A stretch of 64,000 nt of DNA from Imperialibacter roseus (GTDB lineage: Bacteria; Bacteroidota; Bacteroidia; Cytophagales; Cyclobacteriaceae): positions 3,510,417 to 3,574,416 of the forward strand of contig NZ_CP136051.1 in the NCBI RefSeq assembly GCF_032999765.1. The letters are read 5' to 3'. Position 1 is the first letter of the stretch; each line of letters begins with the position of its first letter. Both the position numbers and the translations under genes were made by a program. The notes under the pieces are model-generated. The model had not been told where the DNA came from. It saw only the letters and a program-made list of their open reading frames with translations, and made no database searches. Of the stretch, positions 24,244-33,451 are shown piece after piece.

Positions 24244-24822
24244 ATGACCAAACCAGATACGCTTCCCACCATAGCATTTAAAACCTCCGAAGCGTTTGAG
24301 AACTGGGTCGCAGAGAATCATGAAACTTCCAGGGGGCTTTGGCTTAAAATATTCAAGAAAGGTTCAGTACAACAGACCGTCAGTTATGCAGAAGCGCTTG
24401 ATGTGGCGCTTTGTTATGGATGGATTGATGGTCAAAAGAATTCATTTGATGAAGAAGCCTGGCTGCAGAAGTTTTGCCCCCGGACAGCAAAAAGCATTTG
24501 GTCCAAGATAAATATCGGGCATATTGAAAGACTGACCAATGAAGGCAGAATGAAACCCGCAGGATTCGAAGCAGTAGAAAAAGCCAAAGCAGACGGCCGG
24601 TGGGAAAAGGCATACGATCCGTCCAGCCAGATGACCATCCCCGAAGACTTTCTAAAAGAACTAAGCAAAAACAGGAAAGCCGAAGCAAATTTTAAGAACC
24701 TCAACAAGACCAGTCTCTTCTTTATTGGATTTCGGCTTCAGACTGCCAAAAAGCCGGAGACAAGAGAAAAGCGCATGAAAGAGATCATTGACATGCTGGC
24801 TAAGGGCGAGAAATTCCGTTAA
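24244..24822 (+). CDS. YdeI/OmdA-family protein
   Basis: A 192-residue cytoplasmic protein of the YdeI (OmdA, bacteriocin-protection) family. It has the family opening FENWVAENHETSRGLWLKIFKKGS, the core YAEALDVALCYGWIDGQKNSFDE, PRTAKSIWSKINIGHIERL and the C-terminal FFIGFRLQTAKKPETREKRMKEII. In enterobacteria a relative is linked to antimicrobial-peptide resistance, but the biochemical role is unknown. It is monocistronic and lies between the toxin-antitoxin module and the second hydroxylase gene. Confidence 0.85.
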   Translation: MTKPDTLPTIAFKTSEAFENWVAENHETSRGLWLKIFKKGSVQQTVSYAEALDVALCYGWIDGQKNSFDEEAWLQKFCPRTAKSIWSKINIGHIERLTNEGRMKPAGFEAVEKAKADGRWEKAYDPSSQMTIPEDFLKELSKNRKAEANFKNLNKTSLFFIGFRLQTAKKPETREKRMKEIIDMLAKGEKFR

Positions 24823-24965
24823 CCCTCATTATCCTCCCCCAATGATCTTCGTTTGCAACCAGAATGCCTGGGAATACGCTTTTAGCGCATCATCCTTCCT
24901 CCAACAAAAGATTGCCAATCCGGCCATTATTGGGTATCTTAAAGCCTATTCCAAACCCCCATCAA

Positions 24966-27215
24966 ATGGCTACAACACGGACATCCCTCAACAGGCGCTC
25001 CTTCTTAAAAACCTCCGCACTGGCAGGTGGCGGCCTCATGCTAAGCTTTAGCTGGCTGGCCGGCTGCAAGCCTTCTCCCGAACAGGCGCTCAGTCTCCCC
25101 GACGAATGGTTTGACCTCAATGGCTTCATCAAAATTGGCAATAACGGACTGGTCACCATCATGTCGCCCAATCCAGAGGGAGGTCAAAACATCAAAACAG
25201 CCTTCCCAATGATTGTTGCCGATGAGCTGGATGTGGACTGGAAGAATGTAGTCGTAGAACAAGCGCCGCTGGACACAGAGAAATACACACGGCAGTTTAT
25301 AGGTGGCAGCCAGGCCATCCGCCAGGGCTGGAAAAGCCTTCGCATGGCCGGAGCAACAGCGAGGTACGTACTGAAAGAAGCTGCCGCTAAAGCCTGGGGA
25401 GTTCCCTCTGGTGAAATTATCACTGAGGCTGGATTGATCTACCACAAAGCCAGCGGCAAACAGGCCGGCTACGGCGAGATGGCTGCTGCGGCAGTGTCGA
25501 TTCCCGTACCTGAGGAAGTGGCGCTCAAGGCGCAAAAAGACTTTAAGATCATTGGCACCTCCCGCAAAAATGTGGATGCGAAAAAGATCGTGACCGGCCA
25601 GCCATTGTTTGGCATCGACCACAAAAAGGAAGGCATGCTCATCGCCATGGTGGTTCACCCGCCTGCATTTGGTTTGAAACTAAAGTCGGTAGATGATAGT
25701 ACTGCCAGGGCTATGCCCGGCATCGTCGACGTGTTCCCCATCAAAAACATGCAGGACGACTATCAGCGACAGTTTTTCGACACCTGCGCCTTTACAGAAC
25801 TGGTGGCCGTAGTAGGCAAGTCCACCTGGGAGGTGATGAATGCCAGAAAGGCCCTTAAAGTGGAATGGGAGCCATTCTCCGATTATTCCGAAACGAGAGA
25901 CAATGGTACCAGGCTGTTTCCTGCTGGGCTCGAAAACAGTGTTGGCCACAGAGAGCAAATGGCCAAAAAAAAAGGCAAAACGGTAAAAGTGCTTCGCAAA
26001 GACGGCGATCCTGAAAAAGCATTTAAGACTGCTGCAAAAGTCATAGAGCGCACCTTTACTGCCCCCTTTCTGGCACACAACTGCATGGAGCCCATGAACT
26101 TCTTTGCCGACGTAACTGCGGATGGAGCTACGCTGGTTGGGCCACTTCAGAAACCAGAATTCACCGAAAAAACGGTTGCTGCACGCCTGGGTATTCCGCT
26201 TGAAAAAATAGATATCCAAATGACCCGGCTTGGCGGCGGATTCGGTCGCCGGTCATACGCTCACTGGATGGTGGAAGCTGCGGTGATTTCCGATAAAGTA
26301 AAAGCACCGGTAAAGCTCGTCTACAGCCGGGAAGATGACATGACCTCAGGTATCTACCGCCCCACCTACCAGGCCACTTACCGGGCAGCTCTGGATGCTG
26401 AGAACAACCTGATCGGCTTCCATGTTAACGGTGGTGGCATTCCTGAAAGCTGCATCTATGCCAACCGCTTTCCGGCTGGTGCGGTCGACAACTACCTCGC
26501 TGAAGACTGGGTGCTCGACTCCAACATCACCACCGGATCCTTCCGGGCACCCCGCTCCAACTTTATTGCTGCCGCAGAGCAGTCGTTCCTCGACGAAGTA
26601 GCCGAAGCAGCAGGGAAAGACCCCATCGATTTCCGACTGGAGCTGTTGGAACGAGCAAAGAACACCCCGGTCGGCGACAACAATGACTATGATGCTGAGC
26701 GGTATGCTGGTGTGCTCCAACTGGCGAAAGAAAAATCGAACTGGGGTGAGAAAAAGGCAGGCGTGCACCGGGGTGTTTCTGCTTACTTCTGCCACAACAG
26801 TTACGCTGCCAATGTGTTAGACCTGGTGTTTGAGAATGGCAATGCCCGGGTAGAGAAAGTCACCTGTGCCATCGATTGTGGCATAGTCGTGAATCCTGAT
26901 GCAGCCGCTAATCTGGCCGAGGGAGCCACAGTGGACGGCGTCGGCACGGCGATGTTCGGTGCCTTTACCTTTAAAGACGGCGTTCCGGAAAAGACCAACT
27001 TCGACAAGTACCGGATGATCCGCACGAAAGAAGCACCCAAAGTCATCGACGTGCATTTCGTCAAGAATGACATTGACCCAACCGGCATGGGAGAACCGGC
27101 CTACCCCCCTGTTTTCGCCGCATTGGCCAATGCGCTTTACCAGGCCACTGGCAAACGCCTGTACGATCAGCCATTTGCGCCGGCGCTGGAGGAGTTGTCG
27201 AGGTCGAGGATTTAA
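24966..27215 (+). CDS. Orphan molybdopterin-binding hydroxylase large subunit (IorB type)
   Basis: I take the start at ATG 24966, giving 749 residues that open with a Tat signal (NRRSFLKTSALAGGG) and lipobox LAGC; an upstream in-frame ATG at 24864 would add 34 residues ahead of it. The protein is a close paralogue of the 20806-23070 product over its whole length, with the same cofactor motifs: RLGGGFGRRSYAHWMVEAAV, GSFRAPRSNF, AIDCGIVVNPDAAANLAEGA. No 2Fe-2S subunit gene adjoins it, so it must either borrow the one at 20326 or be unable to pass electrons. The duplication therefore gives two catalytic subunits and one electron-transfer subunit, possibly with different substrates. Expected location is the periplasm. 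Confidence 0.87.
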   Translation: MATTRTSLNRRSFLKTSALAGGGLMLSFSWLAGCKPSPEQALSLPDEWFDLNGFIKIGNNGLVTIMSPNPEGGQNIKTAFPMIVADELDVDWKNVVVEQAPLDTEKYTRQFIGGSQAIRQGWKSLRMAGATARYVLKEAAAKAWGVPSGEIITEAGLIYHKASGKQAGYGEMAAAAVSIPVPEEVALKAQKDFKIIGTSRKNVDAKKIVTGQPLFGIDHKKEGMLIAMVVHPPAFGLKLKSVDDSTARAMPGIVDVFPIKNMQDDYQRQFFDTCAFTELVAVVGKSTWEVMNARKALKVEWEPFSDYSETRDNGTRLFPAGLENSVGHREQMAKKKGKTVKVLRKDGDPEKAFKTAAKVIERTFTAPFLAHNCMEPMNFFADVTADGATLVGPLQKPEFTEKTVAARLGIPLEKIDIQMTRLGGGFGRRSYAHWMVEAAVISDKVKAPVKLVYSREDDMTSGIYRPTYQATYRAALDAENNLIGFHVNGGGIPESCIYANRFPAGAVDNYLAEDWVLDSNITTGSFRAPRSNFIAAAEQSFLDEVAEAAGKDPIDFRLELLERAKNTPVGDNNDYDAERYAGVLQLAKEKSNWGEKKAGVHRGVSAYFCHNSYAANVLDLVFENGNARVEKVTCAIDCGIVVNPDAAANLAEGATVDGVGTAMFGAFTFKDGVPEKTNFDKYRMIRTKEAPKVIDVHFVKNDIDPTGMGEPAYPPVFAALANALYQATGKRLYDQPFAPALEELSRSRI

Positions 27216-27217
27216 TA

Positions 27218-27284
27218 TTGTTTGATTTTCGTAGCTGTTTATTTGTTTTTCATTACTCAAACAGCCTCCATGACCCTACCTTTG
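27218..27284 (+). promoter_or_regulatory. Promoter region with shared upstream element, copy B
   Basis: TTGTTTGATTTTCGTAGCT (27218-27236) differs from the 12696 copy at one base, and its TACCTTTG box (27277-27284) lies at the identical 59-base offset. A CATTA is also in register between the two. The aldo/keto reductase ATG follows at 27315. The element starts immediately after the hydroxylase stop codon. Confidence 0.5.
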
Positions 27285-27302
27285 ATTTGTTAAACGTAAT
27301 AA

Positions 27303-28369
<1,067 letters not shown>

Positions 28370-28475
28370 TCAGCCGCAATCACCAACCGACATCTGACGT
28401 ATTACCCCTTCAAACATGATGGATGTCCTGTTTTCTCAGCATCGCTTTTGCGATTTTTGATAAAATTGTCTGCGC

Positions 28476-28817
28476 ATGAGCAACAAGACGCCCCTTACCA
28501 TTATCAGAGCAATTCACACCTTCATTTGGGGATTTTTCAATGTTGTGATTTTCTACATGCTCTACGCAGTCATCACCAATAGAATTGACAAATGGCTATG
28601 GATCGGTTTTGCACTGGTGGCGTTGGAGGGCATCACGTTATTAGTCTTTAAGTGGGTTTGCCCACTGACCATTGCCGCCAGAAAGTACTCCTCCTCCACA
28701 GCCGACAATTTTGATATTTTCTTGCCAAATTGGCTGGCCAGGCACACCAAACTGATCTACACTTCCAAAGTGTTTTTCATTGCAATTCTGACCTTGATTC
28801 GGTTGTTGTCGATTTGA
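28476..28817 (+). CDS. Small integral membrane protein, DUF2784-like
   Basis: A 113-residue protein with three hydrophobic helices at about 9-33, 40-62 and 92-112. A CPLT motif follows the second helix and a FDIFLPNWLARHTK stretch precedes the third, an arrangement that recalls DUF2784 membrane proteins. No function is known. A small hairpin ATCGC-TTTT-GCGAT with a T tail lies 22 bases ahead of the start (28441-28454), possibly ending transcription from the aldo/keto reductase gene. Confidence 0.6.
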   Translation: MSNKTPLTIIRAIHTFIWGFFNVVIFYMLYAVITNRIDKWLWIGFALVALEGITLLVFKWVCPLTIAARKYSSSTADNFDIFLPNWLARHTKLIYTSKVFFIAILTLIRLLSI

Positions 28818-28829
28818 AGGCTTGTCAAA

Positions 28830-29468
28830 CTATTTCGTCGCAGCTAATGGCTTCACCCACTCCTTCTTTTCAAAATCCCATACCCTGACCACCTTGGCCG
28901 GGTTGCCTACAGCCACTGAATAAGGCGGAATATCTGTCATGACCACTGAGTTGGCACCAATACGGCAATATTTGCCAAGCACCAACGGTTCTCCGTTCTT
29001 TTTACCCATAATCACGGTGCCTGTGCCTACGAAAGCATCCTCTTCCAGTATAACAGGGGCCTTTTGTGAGGGCTGAAAATGATGTGGCAGGTCAGGATCA
29101 ATGCCATGATGCATGCCAAGGATGCGCACATATTGCGAGAGCCCCACATGTTTGTGCATCGTTACTGGCCCTATGATCACGCAGCCAAGTCCGGTATGTA
29201 CCTCATCCCCCATCACTATGTCTCCCATACCGTTGTTGATCAGCACTCCCTTTTCAATACGGGAGTACTTGCCCATGCTGAACTTGTTGAAAGGAACCAG
29301 GTCGAGACGGGAGCCCCAGCTGATGCCTCTTTTAAAATAGCGGGGAAAGATCAGCCATAGCCAGATATACCATCGCACCCTGGCACTGTAGGGCTTGCGC
29401 TGGAAAATGAGCTGAAGCACCAGCTGCTTAAGCTTCGGGCTGCTTCTGATCTTTTCTTTGAGAGACAT
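28830..29468 (-). CDS. Hexapeptide-repeat (left-handed beta-helix) acyltransferase
   Basis: I use ATG 29468, which shortens the overlap with the upstream glycosyltransferase to 41 bases and gives 212 residues; the frame is open to 29585. An N-terminal helical region with RVRWYIWLWLIFPRYFKRGIS precedes a hexapeptide helix: SRIEKGVLINNGMGDIVMGDEVHTGLGCVIIGPVTM, then VILEEDAFVGTGTVIMG and the family close IPPYSVAVGNPAKVVRVWD. Such enzymes transfer acetyl or similar groups to sugars. As last gene of the glycan cluster it most likely decorates the exported polysaccharide. Confidence 0.82.
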   Translation of the reverse strand: MSLKEKIRSSPKLKQLVLQLIFQRKPYSARVRWYIWLWLIFPRYFKRGISWGSRLDLVPFNKFSMGKYSRIEKGVLINNGMGDIVMGDEVHTGLGCVIIGPVTMHKHVGLSQYVRILGMHHGIDPDLPHHFQPSQKAPVILEEDAFVGTGTVIMGKKNGEPLVLGKYCRIGANSVVMTDIPPYSVAVGNPAKVVRVWDFEKKEWVKPLAATK

Positions 29469-30681
29469 TTCCTTTTGGTTGTTTTTCGAGAGCAAACCTG
29501 ATAAGCGTCCCAAACTGCCTTGCCCGGTGTGTCCATGTATTTTTTGAAGCCACGAGTGCCCGGTGCTTTTGTTTTTCTTCATCATCGGAAGCGTAGGCTT
29601 TCAACACTTTGTCCGCAAAGTCTTCCGGTGTCAAACCCATCTCAACCACTTCACCGAGGCTGTCCAGCACTTCGGGATTAAAGTTGGTGCTTACGACCGG
29701 CTTGCCTGCTGCGAGGTACTCAAAAAGCTTCAGCGGGTAAATTCCCTGGCTTACTTCGTCACATTTGAATGGAATAATGGCCACGTCAAACCGAGCCACC
29801 ACCGAAGGTGCCTCCTCGTGGTTGCATGAACCTGTAAAGTGTATCCTTGGGTGATCAAAAACTTTTTCTGGTACATATCCCGGCTCTACGGGGCCTGCCA
29901 GCACAAGGTTCCAGTCGCTCAATACCTCCACCGCATCATGCAACAAATCAAAATCTGTTCTCCGCTCTATGTTCCCCAGGTAGCCCACCACCTTGCCTTC
30001 AATGCCAGCAAGGCTCTTGTGATACGCTCCTTTGATGGCCAATGCTTTGTTGAAAAGCTTATAGTTGGCTGCATTAGGTACCAGGAAACTATTCTCAATT
30101 CCCTGGTCGGTAAATTTCTTTTGTAGGGCTGGTGCTGTTGAAATCACCATGTCCGATTGTTCCACGGCTATTTGCTCGAGATAAGGGCCATGGCGCAGCG
30201 TAAATGACTTCACCATTGGGTCAATGCAGTGATAGACACTCAGCGCAGGTTTTATGGCCAGCTTCTTTTTAAGTCCAGGGAAATAGAAGTCGAAGGAGTT
30301 GATGTAAACCAACGATTCAATATGGCTTTGCTTTAAAAACCGGTTGATCCTCCTGGCCACCAAGCCGTGATTCAGACCAGAGAATAAATTGTAGATAATC
30401 CCCCTGGGGAGAAAGTTAATAGGCCAAACAAAGGGAGGAAGGAGCACCTTCACTCCCTCTTTTTCGATCACAGGTTTTTTGAAGTAAGCCAAAATCCTTT
30501 TGCGAATCTCCGGTTTGTGGAACCCCTTAAGCAACTCAGCAAATGTAAAAGGATGATCGACCAGAATCAGATTATTGTCCAATGCCAACTCTCTCGAAAT
30601 TTGCCAGGTCGTCGACGTATATCGTTCATCGTGCCGGGGAAGGGAAAGCACCAGTATGTTAGTATTTGCAAGTCTGGTCAT
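29428..30681 (-). CDS. Glycosyltransferase, GT4-like (GT-B fold)
   Basis: A 417-residue glycosyltransferase. The N-terminal half begins ANTNILVLSLPRHDERY and includes SVYHCIDPM; the C-terminal Rossmann half has KVVGYLGNIERRTDFDLL, WNLVLAGPVEPG and the donor-binding VSQGIYPLKLFEYLAAGKPVVST with the conserved E-x7-E-like contact (KLFEYLAAGKPVV). That signature is typical of GT4/GT1 retaining transferases using nucleotide sugars. It shares its first base with the stop of the preceding gene (30681), so it is part of one transcript with the cluster. Confidence 0.85.
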   Translation of the reverse strand: MTRLANTNILVLSLPRHDERYTSTTWQISRELALDNNLILVDHPFTFAELLKGFHKPEIRKRILAYFKKPVIEKEGVKVLLPPFVWPINFLPRGIIYNLFSGLNHGLVARRINRFLKQSHIESLVYINSFDFYFPGLKKKLAIKPALSVYHCIDPMVKSFTLRHGPYLEQIAVEQSDMVISTAPALQKKFTDQGIENSFLVPNAANYKLFNKALAIKGAYHKSLAGIEGKVVGYLGNIERRTDFDLLHDAVEVLSDWNLVLAGPVEPGYVPEKVFDHPRIHFTGSCNHEEAPSVVARFDVAIIPFKCDEVSQGIYPLKLFEYLAAGKPVVSTNFNPEVLDSLGEVVEMGLTPEDFADKVLKAYASDDEEKQKHRALVASKNTWTHRARQFGTLIRFALEKQPKGNVSQRKDQKQPEA

Positions 30682-31619
30682 CAGGATGCCATTTGGTTAA
30701 CCGGCTGTCTCGCCTCCAGGCCTTTCCGAAGCTCCACCGCTAAATCCGGGTGACGATCGTACTGATGTACTACGGCCAGCGGTTGTCCGGTAAGGTTCTC
30801 AATTCTTCCATTAGATACCGAAAATTCTGTTAAATCCGAAAAGTGAAGAGTAGCGATCGATCCTGATCCGTTGGCTTCCAAGTGTCTGGTAAGCCCACGC
30901 AGGCGATAGTAAAACAAGCGAATATGAATGGCCTGATCGGCACCAAGCATATCGATAATCTTCGGAAGGTTTTCATAGGTCTCTTCCAGCATTTCTTCAA
31001 TATACTGATTGATGGCCCGGCGAGAGCCATAGGTTACCCCAGCACAAGCCACATTTTTATCGGCCATTTGCTCGAAAATAGCATCAGAGTACGTTCTCCT
31101 GATCCACTTCTCGTTCATCTCACTTTCACTGTTGGCCACTGGCTCAATACCTGTCACTATCGCATCGCTTTGAAGGGTTGCAAATGGATCGTATTGAAAA
31201 ATGATATCCCGCACATCGGCAATCATCACTTGCTCATGAGGAAGCTGCGACAAGAGCTGCTTGATCAGGAAAAATCTTTTGACCATAAACTGTGTTAGCG
31301 GAGAGGTTAATGCCTCAATTCTCGTTCTTCTTAGTGGGTCCCGTTCCCATTTTGCTGACAGGTACTGCGCATATTTTTGCTGCAGCGAGGGCATCTTGCT
31401 AAGTACCTTGGCTATTACCTTGCCTGTAAAATTCTCCTTGAAAGGAATGAAATGAACGCCTTGAATATGACTACAGTCTGCCTCAAGTTGAGGGATGTTT
31501 TTGCCCGCAAACATGTAAATATCAGTGTCAGGTATGAACTTTTTGCAGCTCAGAACAAAGTGTTTAATATGTTCAAAGCCATAGCCCACCCCAAAAGTGA
31601 TTATTGCCTTTCTCATCAT
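30681..31619 (-). CDS. Nucleotide-sugar-transferase-like protein of the glycan cluster
   Basis: About 312 residues from ATG 31619, or 311 from the next ATG. The N-terminus (KAIITFGVGYGFEHIKHFVLS) looks like a GT-A type Rossmann strand, and VMIADVRDIIFQYDPF near residues 130-145 gives a DxRD that could act as the DxD metal site. A segment GADQAIHIRLFYY near 240 is like the acceptor-side motifs of GT8-like or capsular polysaccharide transferases. I cannot assign a CAZy family by eye; glycosyl transfer is inferred from this motif and from the neighbours. The start lies 1-2 bases from the upstream stop. Confidence 0.6.
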   Translation of the reverse strand: MMRKAIITFGVGYGFEHIKHFVLSCKKFIPDTDIYMFAGKNIPQLEADCSHIQGVHFIPFKENFTGKVIAKVLSKMPSLQQKYAQYLSAKWERDPLRRTRIEALTSPLTQFMVKRFFLIKQLLSQLPHEQVMIADVRDIIFQYDPFATLQSDAIVTGIEPVANSESEMNEKWIRRTYSDAIFEQMADKNVACAGVTYGSRRAINQYIEEMLEETYENLPKIIDMLGADQAIHIRLFYYRLRGLTRHLEANGSGSIATLHFSDLTEFSVSNGRIENLTGQPLAVVHQYDRHPDLAVELRKGLEARQPVNQMAS

Positions 31620-31620
31620 C

Positions 31621-32541
31621 TTACGATTTGGTGACGAAATCATCGGTAGTATGCTTTAATTTTTTAGGTCCGAAAGCGTATTCAATTAGCTTTCCTGACT
31701 CATTCTGAATTCTTTTTATAAACGCATTGAACAGCGTGCCGTCCTTAAGAAGTCTCCTCGAACTCGTCCACATCCTGGCTTTGCTATTGCGCACCAGCTT
31801 CAGCTTTCCAATCTCTCCAAGCTTCCGGCCCATCCTGCCATCTTCTCCAAAAACAACGAAGTTGGCACTCGACTCATCGTTGTCAAACACCCGGGTCACA
31901 GGCATTTCGAAGCCTTTCACAGCCAGCCCCTGCTCTATGCGGAACCCAAAGTTGGCACCACGCACATTCAAAAACTCCCTTCTAATGCGTCTGTATTCGA
32001 AAAGAATTTCTGCCAAAAGTTCATAAAAGCCGAGCTGGACACGGCCAGCCTTACCAAAGGGTAGGAAGCTGTAGTTGGCATACACACAGGTAATTTTCTC
32101 ATTGTCCATGAGTGGCTTTACCAGGGTCTCGACCCAGTGCGGAGGGTACAACGAATCGCCATCCCCGCAAAGCTGGTACTTGCCTGTAGACGCTCTCAGT
32201 CCCGCCAGCCTGGCATGAGCGATGCCTTGTTTCGTTTCAAGTAATGACCTCACTCCCAGCCTGTCTAGTAATGCCTGAGTGCTATCAGTCGAGTTATTGT
32301 TAACGATGATCAATTCAGTTGGGTATTTCAGCTCCATGGCCGAAAAGGAAGAAAGCGTTCTTAGCAGGTTTTTCTCCTCATTCCAAACTGGAATTACGAC
32401 CGAAACAACAGGTTGGTTTGCATGGAACTTCGACAAACCAGCTTTGATTCTGTCAAGCTCAGAGGCCGAAGCCTGCTTCCAGTCGCCATCTTTGAAATTA
32501 TGTTTTCTCACCCAGCCGGGCACATTGAATCGTGAGCTCAT
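31621..32541 (-). CDS. Family 2 glycosyltransferase
   Basis: A 306-residue GT2 enzyme: PVVSVVIPVWNEEKNLLRTL (from about residue 43), ELIIVNNNSTDSTQALLDRLG, KQGIAHARLAGLRAS and CGDGDSLYPPHWVE, where GDGDS supplies the DxD. It has no strong transmembrane helices. The start overlaps the stop of the next upstream gene by four bases (32538-32541). It acts on a cytoplasmic lipid-linked acceptor in polysaccharide assembly, by inference from the cluster. Confidence 0.85.
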   Translation of the reverse strand: MSSRFNVPGWVRKHNFKDGDWKQASASELDRIKAGLSKFHANQPVVSVVIPVWNEEKNLLRTLSSFSAMELKYPTELIIVNNNSTDSTQALLDRLGVRSLLETKQGIAHARLAGLRASTGKYQLCGDGDSLYPPHWVETLVKPLMDNEKITCVYANYSFLPFGKAGRVQLGFYELLAEILFEYRRIRREFLNVRGANFGFRIEQGLAVKGFEMPVTRVFDNDESSANFVVFGEDGRMGRKLGEIGKLKLVRNSKARMWTSSRRLLKDGTLFNAFIKRIQNESGKLIEYAFGPKKLKHTTDDFVTKS

Positions 32542-33449
32542 GAGTATCTTAGATTATTAAATTTGTAACCAATTTTTTGGGAGTAGATAGGCGACTGAAA
32601 ATTCCAACCAATGCCTGCTAAATGAGCCTTGATATTGCCCCACTGCTTCTTCAAAGCATAGGAAACCAGGTTTTTTGGTGTGGCCACCAAAAGAAAATAT
32701 ATCCAGAACAAGGTCAGGTAGAAAGACCTTGAGTTACGGCGCATGAACAAAATCCTGTTTCTGCTCATAAAATAACTTTTCAGCTCACTGATTGGACCCA
32801 CGGTTTGCGACTCCTTGTGAAACAGCATCGATTGGGTGTCAACAGCGATCTTAAATCCATGTTTCTTGATCATCTCGGCCCAGTCGTGCTCTTCATAGTA
32901 GAGAAAGTATGTCTCCGGCATCATGCCAACTGCTTCCACAACTCGCTTAGGAATCATCATAGCCGCCCCGTGAGGAAAGCTTGTGTAACTCAATCCTTCG
33001 TCATCTGCTGCTGCCGTTGCTGTCAGGCATTCGTTGCGACAGGTTACTTTGTTGAATGGAGTGAAACCAGCATACTGCATTACATCGGGGGTGTCGAAAT
33101 AATAAAGCAAGGGGCACAACACGCCAATAGCCGGGTTGCTCTTCATCATCGAAACGAGTCTGGGTAAGATATCGGCCTTGAATTCAGTATCGTTATTGAT
33201 AAAAAAGAAATAGTCTCCTTTTGCTTTTCTGATGCCAAGGTTGTTTCCACCGGCAAAGCCGAGGTTGATGTCGCTTCTTACAAACGTGATCCATGGGTGC
33301 TGAGCCTTCAACAACGGGCCCGGGTTCTCCCGGGACCCATTGTCTACCACCACCATCTGAATGTCTTTCATCCCCAGCTTTTCAATGCTCCGAAGAAGTT
33401 CCAGGGTGACTTTAGTATTGTTATAATTAACTGTGATGATCGATACCAT
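32538..33449 (-). CDS. Family 2 glycosyltransferase, rhamnosyltransferase-like
   Basis: I place the start at ATG 33449, directly after the upstream gene (stop at 33452), giving 303 residues; codons further up lie inside that gene. It opens MVSIITVNYNNTKVTLELL, then VVVDNGSRENP, NLGFAGGNNLGIRKAKGDYFFFINNDTEF (DTE as the metal site) and the rhamnosyltransferase-type TYFLYYEEHDWAEMIKKHG. A hydrophobic LFWIYFLLVAT lies near the C-terminus. The NLGFAGGNN/EEHDW pattern is common in WbbL-like enzymes that add rhamnose or related deoxysugars. Confidence 0.86.
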   Translation of the reverse strand: MVSIITVNYNNTKVTLELLRSIEKLGMKDIQMVVVDNGSRENPGPLLKAQHPWITFVRSDINLGFAGGNNLGIRKAKGDYFFFINNDTEFKADILPRLVSMMKSNPAIGVLCPLLYYFDTPDVMQYAGFTPFNKVTCRNECLTATAAADDEGLSYTSFPHGAAMMIPKRVVEAVGMMPETYFLYYEEHDWAEMIKKHGFKIAVDTQSMLFHKESQTVGPISELKSYFMSRNRILFMRRNSRSFYLTLFWIYFLLVATPKNLVSYALKKQWGNIKAHLAGIGWNFQSPIYSQKIGYKFNNLRYS

Positions 33450-33451
33450 AC

